64,000 nt of DNA from Massilia sp. 9I (GTDB lineage: Bacteria; Pseudomonadota; Gammaproteobacteria; Burkholderiales; Burkholderiaceae_D): assembly GCF_902506415.1 (NCBI RefSeq), contig NZ_LR733275.1:4001856-4065855 (forward strand), read 5' to 3'. The notes under the pieces were generated by a model. It was not told where the DNA came from. It did no database searches and was given only the letters and a program-made list of their open reading frames with translations. Below are positions 1 to 9,129 of the stretch, piece after piece; the first letter of the stretch is position 1; every line of letters starts with the position of its first letter. The position numbers and the translations under genes are program-made.

Positions 1-56
1 AGTTGTGCATGATCTCGTCTTTACTGAAAGGTCCTGCATCCTAAGCGTTTTCAATG

Positions 57-104
57 ATCGAGAAAAATCGATTATTATGATGGCTACTATAGAGAAAAAT
101 CTAT
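57..104 (+). promoter_or_regulatory. Two in-phase dyads before and across the LysR start
   Basis: Two 16-bp inverted repeats share the same six-base centre. ATCGA-GAAAAA-TCGAT lies at 57-72 and ATAGA-GAAAAA-TCTAT at 89-104. Their centres are 32 bp apart, about three helical turns, and the second covers the start codon at 103. This is the geometry expected of an autoregulatory binding site for the LysR protein that follows, but the binding protein is inferred. Confidence 0.4.
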
Positions 105-993
105 GAACGCGACCTTCCGCCAGCTGCGTCTTTTCCTGTCCTTTGCCGAACACCTCAGCGTAACGGCGGCGGCCCGTGCCTGCCATGTCACGCAACCGAC
201 GGCCTCCATGCAGCTGCGGGAGTTGGCCGACGGCGTCGGCATGCCCCTGTACGAACAGGTGGGCAAGCGGCTGTACCTCACCGCGGCCGGCGAAGCGCTT
301 GCGCGCACCGCGCGCGCCATGCTGGACGAATGGACCGCGTTCGAGCAGCACATCGATGCGGTCAAGGGCGTGACACGGGGACGCCTGCGGGTATCCGTGG
401 TGAGCACCGCAAAATACTTCGTACCGCGCCTGCTCGGCAGCTTCTGCGCCGCCTTCCCGGAAGTGGACATTGCGCTGGAGGTGCTGAACCGGGACGGCGT
501 CGTCAGGCGCCTGCGCGACAACCTGGACGACCTGTACATCATGTCGATGCCGCCCGAGGACATGGAGCTGGAACGCCATGCCTTCCTGGCCAACCCGCTC
601 GACGTGATCGCAGCCGCCTCGCATCCGCTTGCCGGCCGCCGGCAGATTCCCCTGGACGAACTGGCTTCGATGCGTTTCATCCTGCGCGAGAAAGGCTCGG
701 GCACACGGCTCGCCTGCGATCGCCACTTCAAGGCCTTGAAATTCCGGCCGGACGTGCGCATGGAATTGGGCAGCAACGAGGCGATCAAGCAGGCGGTTGC
801 CGCCAGCCTCGGGCTGGCGGTGATTTCACGTCATGCGCTGGGCGAGCGGAGCGACGCCGAACAGATCGCGGTGCTCGATGTCGACGGCTTCCCGGTCCAG
901 TCGAACTGGTCGACTCTGTACCGCAAAGGGAAGAAGCTGTCTCCCGTCGCGGTGGCCTTCCTGGACCATATCGAGCAGTTCAACCGGCAGTGA
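103..993 (+). CDS. LysR-family transcriptional regulator (CbbR/CysB-like)
   Basis: A 296-residue protein of normal LysR length. The N-terminal winged helix-turn-helix occupies about residues 3-62 (FRQLRLFLSFAEH, then TAAARACHVTQPTASMQLRE). A periplasmic-binding-protein-like effector domain follows from about residue 90. The effector half carries the GSGTR and SNEAIKQAV segments seen in CbbR-type members, so a small metabolite ligand is likely, but the target is not evident. The gene faces the YdcF gene convergently with only a few bases between them, so the regulated operon probably lies upstream, outside the window. The dyads at 57-104 suggest autoregulation. Family certain, role unknown. 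Confidence 0.9.
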   Translation: MNATFRQLRLFLSFAEHLSVTAAARACHVTQPTASMQLRELADGVGMPLYEQVGKRLYLTAAGEALARTARAMLDEWTAFEQHIDAVKGVTRGRLRVSVVSTAKYFVPRLLGSFCAAFPEVDIALEVLNRDGVVRRLRDNLDDLYIMSMPPEDMELERHAFLANPLDVIAAASHPLAGRRQIPLDELASMRFILREKGSGTRLACDRHFKALKFRPDVRMELGSNEAIKQAVAASLGLAVISRHALGERSDAEQIAVLDVDGFPVQSNWSTLYRKGKKLSPVAVAFLDHIEQFNRQ

Positions 994-996
994 GGC

Positions 997-1776
997 TCAG
1001 CTGCCGCCGGAACGCACGCGATACCACACCAGCCCGATCAGTTCGTAAATCGCATACCAGGAGCGGCGCATGCCCTCCGCGCTGGGCACCCAGGCATGGA
1101 TGCTGCGCGCCTGCCCGCTGAAGAAAATGGTCGGCGCATCGACCACCTCCAGCCCGGCCCGTTCGAACGCGGCGTGAGAACGGGCCATGTGCATCGCATC
1201 GGTCACGAGCAGCACGCGCCGCACGCCGCCCGCCTTGAGCAGCGCCGCGCTGAACGCCGCGTTCTCCGCCGTATCGCGCGACTTGTCTTCGACCCACTGG
1301 ACCGGCACCCCGAAATCCTCGCGCAGCGCCACGGCCATCGCAGCGCCCAGCGAGTAGGGAGGCTCGTCACGCGAAGGCGTACCGCCGGTGCCGCCGCTGA
1401 CCAGGATCGGCAAGCCGGTGCGGCGCTGCAGGTGCGCCGCGTAGCGCAGGCGCGCCAGCGCCGTGTAATCGGGGATGTCGCGGCCGCCGTATTCCGGCGC
1501 ATCACGCATTCGTCCTGCGGCTAGCACCACGATCGCCTGGGCGCCTGCGCCTTCGGGCGCGCGCAGCGGGCTGGTCATCCGTTCCACCGGTGTGACGAAC
1601 AGGTCCGCCACTGCGGTGGTCGACAGCAGGGCCAGCAGCGCCAATCCAGTGCCGGCGACGATGCGTCCGGCGCGCGGCCAGCGGCGCCAGACCAGCAGGC
1701 CGATCAGGATCAGCAGGAACAGGTTGGCGGGCGGCAGGATCAGGCTGCGCGGTATGGCGTTGATCAGGTCAAGCAC
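997..1776 (-). CDS. YdcF/ElyC-family membrane protein (DUF218)
   Basis: A 259-residue protein with two hydrophobic segments near the N terminus (about residues 15-30 and 38-60) followed by a DUF218 domain. Recognisable parts are the IVVLAAG strand, the LVSGGTGG loop, the DKSRDTAENA motif and the LLVTDAMHMARS segment. The family includes E. coli SanA, ElyC and YdcF, which act on envelope integrity, with the catalytic activity still debated. The start is a GTG preceded by GAGGAA about nine bases away, and no in-frame ATG fits better. It is a single gene, convergent with the LysR gene. The specific role is not deducible. Confidence 0.85.
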   Translation of the reverse strand: MLDLINAIPRSLILPPANLFLLILIGLLVWRRWPRAGRIVAGTGLALLALLSTTAVADLFVTPVERMTSPLRAPEGAGAQAIVVLAAGRMRDAPEYGGRDIPDYTALARLRYAAHLQRRTGLPILVSGGTGGTPSRDEPPYSLGAAMAVALREDFGVPVQWVEDKSRDTAENAAFSAALLKAGGVRRVLLVTDAMHMARSHAAFERAGLEVVDAPTIFFSGQARSIHAWVPSAEGMRRSWYAIYELIGLVWYRVRSGGS

Positions 1777-1894
1777 GGGGTGGTATTCCTCGGTCAGTCG
1801 TCAATTGGCAACATTGTAGTCATACCTTGCATGGTTGATACGCGTCAACTCCATTTAGAATACAAGTCCCCCTTCGCCAAATGAAAAGGCAGCC

Positions 1895-2401
1895 ATGACG
1901 CAGTCGCACATGATTTTGCTCGCAGCCTCGCCACTCATCATGTGGCGCGTGTACAAGCGCATCCAGCGCCTGACCGTGCGCCAGAAGTCGCGCCTGTGGC
2001 GCCACTGGTTCGGGGTGACTTTCCTGCCCGTCGCGCTGCTGGCGATGGCCTTCATGCTGATGGCGAAGCCGCCCGTCCTGGCCTGCCTGCTGGCCGGCGC
2101 CGCAGTGGGTGGCGCGCTCGGTGTCGCGGCCATTCGCCGTACCGGATTCGAACGCGTCGGCAGCGACTATTTCTATACGCCCTTCGCCCCGATCGGGATG
2201 GTGGTCGCGATGATCTTCATCGCCCGCGTGCTGTACCGCGTCTTCGAGATGTTCACGCTGGGCCCGCAGCAGACGCCGGCGTTCGGCAGCAGCCCGCTGA
2301 CCATGGGGATCATGGGCGTGGTCGCGGCCTACTACCTGGCTTACGCCGCGGGCCTGCTGCGCTGGCGCCGCGCCGAAGCCCGCGCCCAGGACGGGCGCTA
2401 G
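1895..2401 (+). CDS. Small integral membrane protein of unknown function
   Basis: A 168-residue protein with about four hydrophobic segments (residues roughly 5-17, 45-80, 108-126 and 143-162) and a basic stretch around residues 20-37 (KRIQRLTVRQKSRLWRHW), so it is probably an inner-membrane protein. The arrangement recalls CcdC/DUF1453-type membrane proteins, but I see no motif that settles this. AAGG lies about six bases before the ATG. The gene stands alone, divergent from the YdcF gene and convergent with katG. Function unknown. Confidence 0.7.
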   Translation: MTQSHMILLAASPLIMWRVYKRIQRLTVRQKSRLWRHWFGVTFLPVALLAMAFMLMAKPPVLACLLAGAAVGGALGVAAIRRTGFERVGSDYFYTPFAPIGMVVAMIFIARVLYRVFEMFTLGPQQTPAFGSSPLTMGIMGVVAAYYLAYAAGLLRWRRAEARAQDGR

Positions 2402-2422
2402 GCGTCGGCAAGCGGCGCTCCC

Positions 2423-4684
<2,262 letters not shown>

Positions 4685-4817
4685 TCAGGGCTCCTCGAGC
4701 AGGGCCCAGCTCGACCACGCCAGCATAAGGCGGCCAAACCAAGGTATCCAATTGTGTTTTTGTATAGTCTCGATAGCAAAGGGAGCTGGGGCTGCAGGCC
4801 TGCCACCGGTCAATTGC

Positions 4818-5708
4818 TCAGCCCGCGGTCCCGGCAAGATAGGCCGCCAGTTCGTCCGGCGTCCCCTTCGGGAAAGCGTCCTTCAGGTAGTCGAGGAAGG
4901 CCGAGACGCGCGCGCTCAGGAGCCGCCGCGAAGGGTAGAGCACCCACAGGGCGATCTCGGGCCCGTCCACATCGCCCCAGTTGCCTAGCGTCCCGGCGGC
5001 CAGGTCGTGGCTGACGAGCGATACCGGCAGCCGTCCCGCGCCCACCCCCGTGCGCACCGCGTCGCGCACCATCACCAGCGATGACAGCGACAGCACCGGA
5101 TCGATCGCTATGGACGCGCCTTTGAGCTGCCACGTCCTGGCCCCGTCGCGCGCATCGCGCACGACCGCGGGCACCGGCGCATCGCCCTGCGGCCGACGCA
5201 TGGCGGGATGCGCAACCACCACCAGCCGGTCGCGCAGAAAGATCCGTCCCACCAGGTTCGCGTCGGGCGCCGGATTGACCCGGATGACCAGGTCGTAGCC
5301 CTCTTCGACCATGTCGACGTAGCGGTCGTCCGCCGTGACTTCGAGCCGCACTTCCGGATACATCAATGCGAAGCCGGCCGCCAGCCTGCCCATTGCAGTC
5401 TGCGCGAACAGCAGGGGTGCGCTGATGCGCAGCAGGCCGCGCGGCTGTTCGCCACCGGACGCGATGCTTGCCGCCGTCTCGTCGATCTCGGTGAGCAGCA
5501 CGACGGTGCGCTCGTACAGCATGCGCCCCTCCTGCGTGAGCTTGAGGCTGCGCGCGCCGCGTTCGAACAGGCGCAGCGCGAGGTCGCGTTCGAGTTCCGC
5601 CACGCGGCGCGACAGCGTTGCCTTTGGACGACCGCTCAGGCGCGACGCGCGGCCGAAGCCGCCATGGCGGGCTACCAGGTTGAAGTCGACCAGTGCGAGC
5701 AAATCCAT
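4818..5708 (-). CDS. LysR-family regulator, divergent from the NmrA-type SDR gene
   Basis: A 296-residue LysR protein of the subgroup starting MDLLALVDFNLVARHGGFGRA, with the helix-turn-helix at about residues 15-40 and an effector domain from about residue 88. I chose the ATG at 5708, which has AGGTGG five bases upstream, rather than the GTG at 5717. The gene is divergent from the NAD(P)-binding oxidoreductase at 5812 across a gap of about 100 bp. This is the usual arrangement in which such a regulator controls the neighbouring redox gene. Effector unknown. katG lies downstream on the same strand but has its own leader. Confidence 0.9.
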   Translation of the reverse strand: MDLLALVDFNLVARHGGFGRASRLSGRPKATLSRRVAELERDLALRLFERGARSLKLTQEGRMLYERTVVLLTEIDETAASIASGGEQPRGLLRISAPLLFAQTAMGRLAAGFALMYPEVRLEVTADDRYVDMVEEGYDLVIRVNPAPDANLVGRIFLRDRLVVVAHPAMRRPQGDAPVPAVVRDARDGARTWQLKGASIAIDPVLSLSSLVMVRDAVRTGVGAGRLPVSLVSHDLAAGTLGNWGDVDGPEIALWVLYPSRRLLSARVSAFLDYLKDAFPKGTPDELAAYLAGTAG

Positions 5709-5726
5709 GTGTTCCACCTGTGAGAC

Positions 5727-5756
5727 GGTATGTCCAATTTTGATGGCTATCGTACC
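5727..5756. promoter_or_regulatory. Candidate LysR box in the divergent LysR/SDR control region
   Basis: The roughly 100-bp gap between the divergent genes contains a stretch bounded by GGTA (5727-5730) and TACC (5753-5756). Inside it is a T-N11-A element (TGTCCAATTTTGA). This fits the loose LysR-box definition and is well placed to act on both genes, but such degenerate patterns also occur by chance. Confidence 0.3.
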
Positions 5757-5811
5757 ATGGGTGGGATGGCTAACATGGACTCACTTTCAACCACACCCGA
5801 AGGAGAACACC

Positions 5812-6675
5812 ATGAGCATCCTCGTCACCGGCGCTACCGGCCAGATCGGCCGCCAGGTCGTCCAGCAACTCATTCAACGCGGGGCCAAGGTGCGCGCCCT
5901 CGTGCGTGACCCGGCAAAGGCCGAGTTCCCGGCCGGCGTCGAGGTGGTGCAGGGCGACCTGCTCGACCCCGATTCCCTGCGCAGCGCGTATGCCGGCGTG
6001 TCCACCCTGTTCCTGCTGAACGCCGTCGTTCCCGACGAGTTCACCCAGGCGCTGGTCGCGCTCAACCTGGCCAAGGAGGCGGGCATCGAACGCCTGGTCT
6101 ACCTGTCCGTCATCCACAGCGACGTGTACGCGAACGTGCCGCACTTCGCCGGCAAGTACGGCGTCGAGCGTGCCATCGCAGATCTCGGTTTCGGCGCCAC
6201 CATCCTGCGTCCCGCCTACTTCATGCAGAACGACCTGGCGGTCAAGGACGTGGTGCAGGGCTACGGCGTCTACCCGATGCCGCTCGGCGCGCGGGGCATC
6301 GCGATGGTCGACACCGCCGACATCGCGGAGGTCGCGGCGATCGAACTGGTACGCCGCGACCGTGCAGAAAGTGCGCTGCCGTCGACGCGCTTCAACCTGG
6401 TTGGACCGGAAACCCTGAGCGGCCCGGACGTGGCCGCAATCTGGTCGGAAGTGCAGGGACGCCCGGTCGCCTACGGCGGCGGCGACACCCAGGCCTTCGA
6501 GCAGAACCTGCGCCAGGCGATGCCGGCCTGGATGGCCTACGACATGCGCCTGATGGGCGAACGCTTCCTGGTTGACGCCATGGTGCCGGAAGCGGGCGAC
6601 GTCGAACGGCTCACCACGCTGCTGGGCCGTCCGCTGCGCAGCTATCGCGACTTCGCGGCGCAGGCCACCGTCTAG
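5812..6675 (+). CDS. NmrA/atypical-SDR NAD(P)-binding oxidoreductase
   Basis: A 287-residue atypical short-chain dehydrogenase. The nucleotide-binding motif GATGQIG is at residues 7-13, with a Rossmann fold through ALVRDPAK and VVQGDLLD. The SIHSD and LRPAYFMQN segments are typical of NmrA-like quinone- or NADPH-sensing reductases, and no YxxxK catalytic pair of a classical SDR is obvious. The start follows AAGGAGAA at good spacing. The next gene (SRPBCC) begins six bases after the stop behind its own AGGAG, so the two form an operon that the divergent LysR protein probably controls. Substrate unknown; a role in quinone or electrophile stress is plausible. Confidence 0.85.
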   Translation: MSILVTGATGQIGRQVVQQLIQRGAKVRALVRDPAKAEFPAGVEVVQGDLLDPDSLRSAYAGVSTLFLLNAVVPDEFTQALVALNLAKEAGIERLVYLSVIHSDVYANVPHFAGKYGVERAIADLGFGATILRPAYFMQNDLAVKDVVQGYGVYPMPLGARGIAMVDTADIAEVAAIELVRRDRAESALPSTRFNLVGPETLSGPDVAAIWSEVQGRPVAYGGGDTQAFEQNLRQAMPAWMAYDMRLMGERFLVDAMVPEAGDVERLTTLLGRPLRSYRDFAAQATV

Positions 6676-6681
6676 GAGAAC

Positions 6682-7158
6682 ATGATGATCTATTCGACCG
6701 CCACCGTCCCCGTCAACCCTGACGGCGATACCGTACTCACCCGCGAGCAGGCCTGGGCCGGCCTGGTTCTCAAGGCGCGCGACGCGCGCCAGTTCCTGCC
6801 GCCCGGCCTGTGCACCCGCTGCGACGTGGTGGAGGAGAGCGCGACGCACCTCGTGCGCGAAGCCACCATTGCCGGCGACGACCTGCGCGAGATCATCAGT
6901 TTCGAGCCGGGCCACAAGCTGAGCTTCTTCCAGGCCAGCGGCCCGCGTGAAGGCGCGATCATCAATGAGCTGTTCGAAGATGCGGAAGGCCGGCTGCAGC
7001 TGCGTTTCTACTGCTACCTCGGCCTGCGCGGCAAGGCGCCGGGCGGGCCGGAAGAACAGCTTGAACAGGCCACGATGGACAGCGAGAAGGGTTATCGGGC
7101 CGCACTGCTGTCGACCCTCAAGCGCACCCGCGAACTGCTCGCCGCGGGCCGCCTGTGA
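6682..7158 (+). CDS. SRPBCC-superfamily protein, AtaL/DUF1857 type
   Basis: A 158-residue protein matching the AtaL-like DUF1857 pattern: an N-terminal TVPVNPDGD segment and LTREQAWAGLVLKARD, then a helix-grip fold rich in beta strands (TRCDVVEES, LVREATIAGDDLREIISFE) and a long C-terminal helix. Members are small ligand-binding proteins, sometimes aromatase/cyclase-like, and this one has no evident catalytic residues. AGGAG precedes the ATG. It is translationally close to the NmrA-type oxidoreductase, so the two probably act on the same compound. Reaction unknown. Confidence 0.7.
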   Translation: MMIYSTATVPVNPDGDTVLTREQAWAGLVLKARDARQFLPPGLCTRCDVVEESATHLVREATIAGDDLREIISFEPGHKLSFFQASGPREGAIINELFEDAEGRLQLRFYCYLGLRGKAPGGPEEQLEQATMDSEKGYRAALLSTLKRTRELLAAGRL

Positions 7159-7167
7159 CGGGATTGC

Positions 7168-8988
7168 TTACGCCTGCAGGGTGGTGTTGTACACCTTGCC
7201 CGCGATCTTCACGTTGCTCAGCTTGACGTTGCGGACGTTGTAGATGAACCAAGGCTGGGCCGCGTTCACCGGGGTGCCGAAGTCGCAGTCGGTGATGGTG
7301 ACATTCCGGATCGGCAGGATCTCGGCCGGCTTCTCGCCGTTGTAGTCGAAGGCGACCGGGCCGAGCAGGAGCAGGGCCTGGTAGCACGAGCGCGGGCCGT
7401 CCGGGGTCGCGACGTTCCCGACCCGCACGCCCGAGATGTGCACGTCTTCCACGATCGGCGGGCGGGTGCGCACATTGTCGGCGGTCGGCGCGTAGTCGCA
7501 GTCGAAGGTCACCACCGCGCCGGCCGAGGAACCGACCGTCTTCGGCGGGATCGGCGAACCGGGCAGCGGGTTGTAGACCTGGGGTTTGAGGTTCACGCCG
7601 TTCGGCATGGTCACGTTGCGCACGTAGAAGTGGCGCAGGAAGCCGCCGCGGTTCATGTTGGTCTTCAGGCGGATCGCGGTGTTCAGCGGGTCAGTCGCCC
7701 AGTGCTCGTTGCGGAACTCGATGTCCTGCGCGTACACGTGCTGGATCCCGCCCGACATCTCGCTGCCCAGGGTGACGCCGCCGTGGCCGCTGTTCATGAC
7801 GCACTTCTGGATCACCACGTTCTGGGTCGGGCCGAACTGGGTGTCCAGGTTCTTGCCGGCCTTGATCGCGATGCAGTCGTCGCCGCTGTTGAAGGTGCAG
7901 TTCTCGACCAGCACGGTATTGCAGGCTTCAGGATCGAAGCCGTCGCTGTTCGGGCCCATGCTGTCCATGTGCACGCCGCGGATCTCCAGCTTGCTGCAAT
8001 TGACTGGGTGGTGCTGCCAGAACGGCGCCTGGTTCAGCTGGTAGCCCTGCAGCAGCACGTTGGTGCAGCCGATGAATTCGACCATGCAGGGACGCAGGTA
8101 GTGGCCGCGGCCGAAGATGCGCTTGGCCACCGGCACGCCCGCTTCCGACAGGGTCGGCAGGAAGGCTTCGTCGGTGCGCCACTTGTCGTCCTTGCCCTCC
8201 ATGAGCGCAACCTGGGCCGCGGTAAGGTTCGGCGCGATTTCCTTGATCGATGTCGGCGTGAGCGGATTCACAGCGATCTGCGAACGCTTGGGGTCCCGTC
8301 CCTTGGCCTTGCCCTTCCAGTCCCACCAGGTCTCGCCGTCGGCACGGGGCACGCCGCCCTGGCCGTCCAGGATGCTGGTCCAGTCTTCGCCAGTGAGGGC
8401 GATATTGGTCTGGCCGTAGGCGTACACCATCGGCGAATAGTTCAGGCAGTCGTTGCTCTGCCAGCGCGAGATGACCAGCTTGCCGCTCGGGCCGCAGTCG
8501 TACTCGCCATATTTTGCGAAGTCGTCCGGGTCATTGCTGAAGTAGACGTGCGCGCCCTTGGCCAGGTGCACGTTGACGTTCGACTTCAGCACGATCGGAC
8601 CCTTCACCAGCCAGTTACCGGCCGGGATCACGACACGGCCGCCGCCGGCCGCGCTGCAGGCCGCGATGGCAGCCGCGATCGCGGCGTAGCTGTCCTTGGC
8701 GCCGGGCGCAGGGGTGCTGACCTTGCCTTCTTCGTGGTGGGCGACGTAGCCGCTCACATTGATCGCTTCGCAGGACTCGGCGCCGTAGGACGTAATCACG
8801 AAGTCGCGCTTGGGGAAGCTGAGGGGCTTCTTGAACTGGTTGATGATGCTCTGGGCGCGCGCCCATGGGTCGGTCTTGGCGGGGGCCTTGGCGGCCAGCG
8901 CCGGTCCGCCCACGCTCAGGCCGGCCACCGATGCCGAGGCGGCGCGCAGCAGGGAACGGCGGTGCGAATTGATCGGGTTCGTTGTCAT
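7168..8988 (-). CDS. Secreted polygalacturonase, glycoside hydrolase family 28
   Basis: A 606-residue protein. It begins with a twin-arginine export signal (HRRSLLRAASAS, hydrophobic core, ALAA cleavage site near residue 33). The parallel beta-helix domain carries the GH28 catalytic set: NSDGFDP (about residues 344-350), the aspartate pair in GDDCIAIK (370-371), GHGG (about 400) and RLKT. These residues hydrolyse alpha-1,4-galacturonan with inversion. The domain is longer than simple endo-enzymes, so exo-action on oligogalacturonides is possible. The gene lies downstream of the TonB receptor on the same strand with a strong hairpin between them, and belongs with the pectin genes up to 24536. 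Confidence 0.93.
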   Translation of the reverse strand: MTTNPINSHRRSLLRAASASVAGLSVGGPALAAKAPAKTDPWARAQSIINQFKKPLSFPKRDFVITSYGAESCEAINVSGYVAHHEEGKVSTPAPGAKDSYAAIAAAIAACSAAGGGRVVIPAGNWLVKGPIVLKSNVNVHLAKGAHVYFSNDPDDFAKYGEYDCGPSGKLVISRWQSNDCLNYSPMVYAYGQTNIALTGEDWTSILDGQGGVPRADGETWWDWKGKAKGRDPKRSQIAVNPLTPTSIKEIAPNLTAAQVALMEGKDDKWRTDEAFLPTLSEAGVPVAKRIFGRGHYLRPCMVEFIGCTNVLLQGYQLNQAPFWQHHPVNCSKLEIRGVHMDSMGPNSDGFDPEACNTVLVENCTFNSGDDCIAIKAGKNLDTQFGPTQNVVIQKCVMNSGHGGVTLGSEMSGGIQHVYAQDIEFRNEHWATDPLNTAIRLKTNMNRGGFLRHFYVRNVTMPNGVNLKPQVYNPLPGSPIPPKTVGSSAGAVVTFDCDYAPTADNVRTRPPIVEDVHISGVRVGNVATPDGPRSCYQALLLLGPVAFDYNGEKPAEILPIRNVTITDCDFGTPVNAAQPWFIYNVRNVKLSNVKIAGKVYNTTLQA

Positions 8989-9080
8989 GTCGTTTTCCTA
9001 GTCGTGGGACGGCGGGAGAGCGTGGGTCGTTCTGTACATCGGTGCGGCAAATGTATCAGCGAAGAAGCTGCTTGCGAAGA

Positions 9081-9112
9081 CGCGGGATGGACGGTTGATC
9101 GTCCATCCCGCG
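9081..9112 (-). terminator. Strong hairpin between receptor and polygalacturonase genes
   Basis: A perfect 13-bp stem (CGCGGGATGGACG paired with its complement) closes a six-base loop (GTTGAT), 18 bases past the receptor stop codon. No T-run follows on the minus strand. It may therefore be a weak or Rho-assisted terminator, or an mRNA-stabilising or processing hairpin inside a receptor-polygalacturonase transcript. Confidence 0.6.
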
Positions 9113-9129
9113 CCGGGGTGGGCTGACGC

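Noticed and set aside
4818..5708. LysR gene next to katG as OxyR
   Set aside because: The protein lacks the redox cysteine pattern of OxyR and belongs to the DLLALVDF-type subgroup. It is divergent from the SDR gene, its more likely target.
7438..9126. Long open frame on the plus strand opposite the polygalacturonase
   Set aside because: It is antisense to a gene with a complete GH28 motif set. High-GC third-position bias opens such frames, and its protein is His/Ala/Val/Arg-rich without any family pattern.
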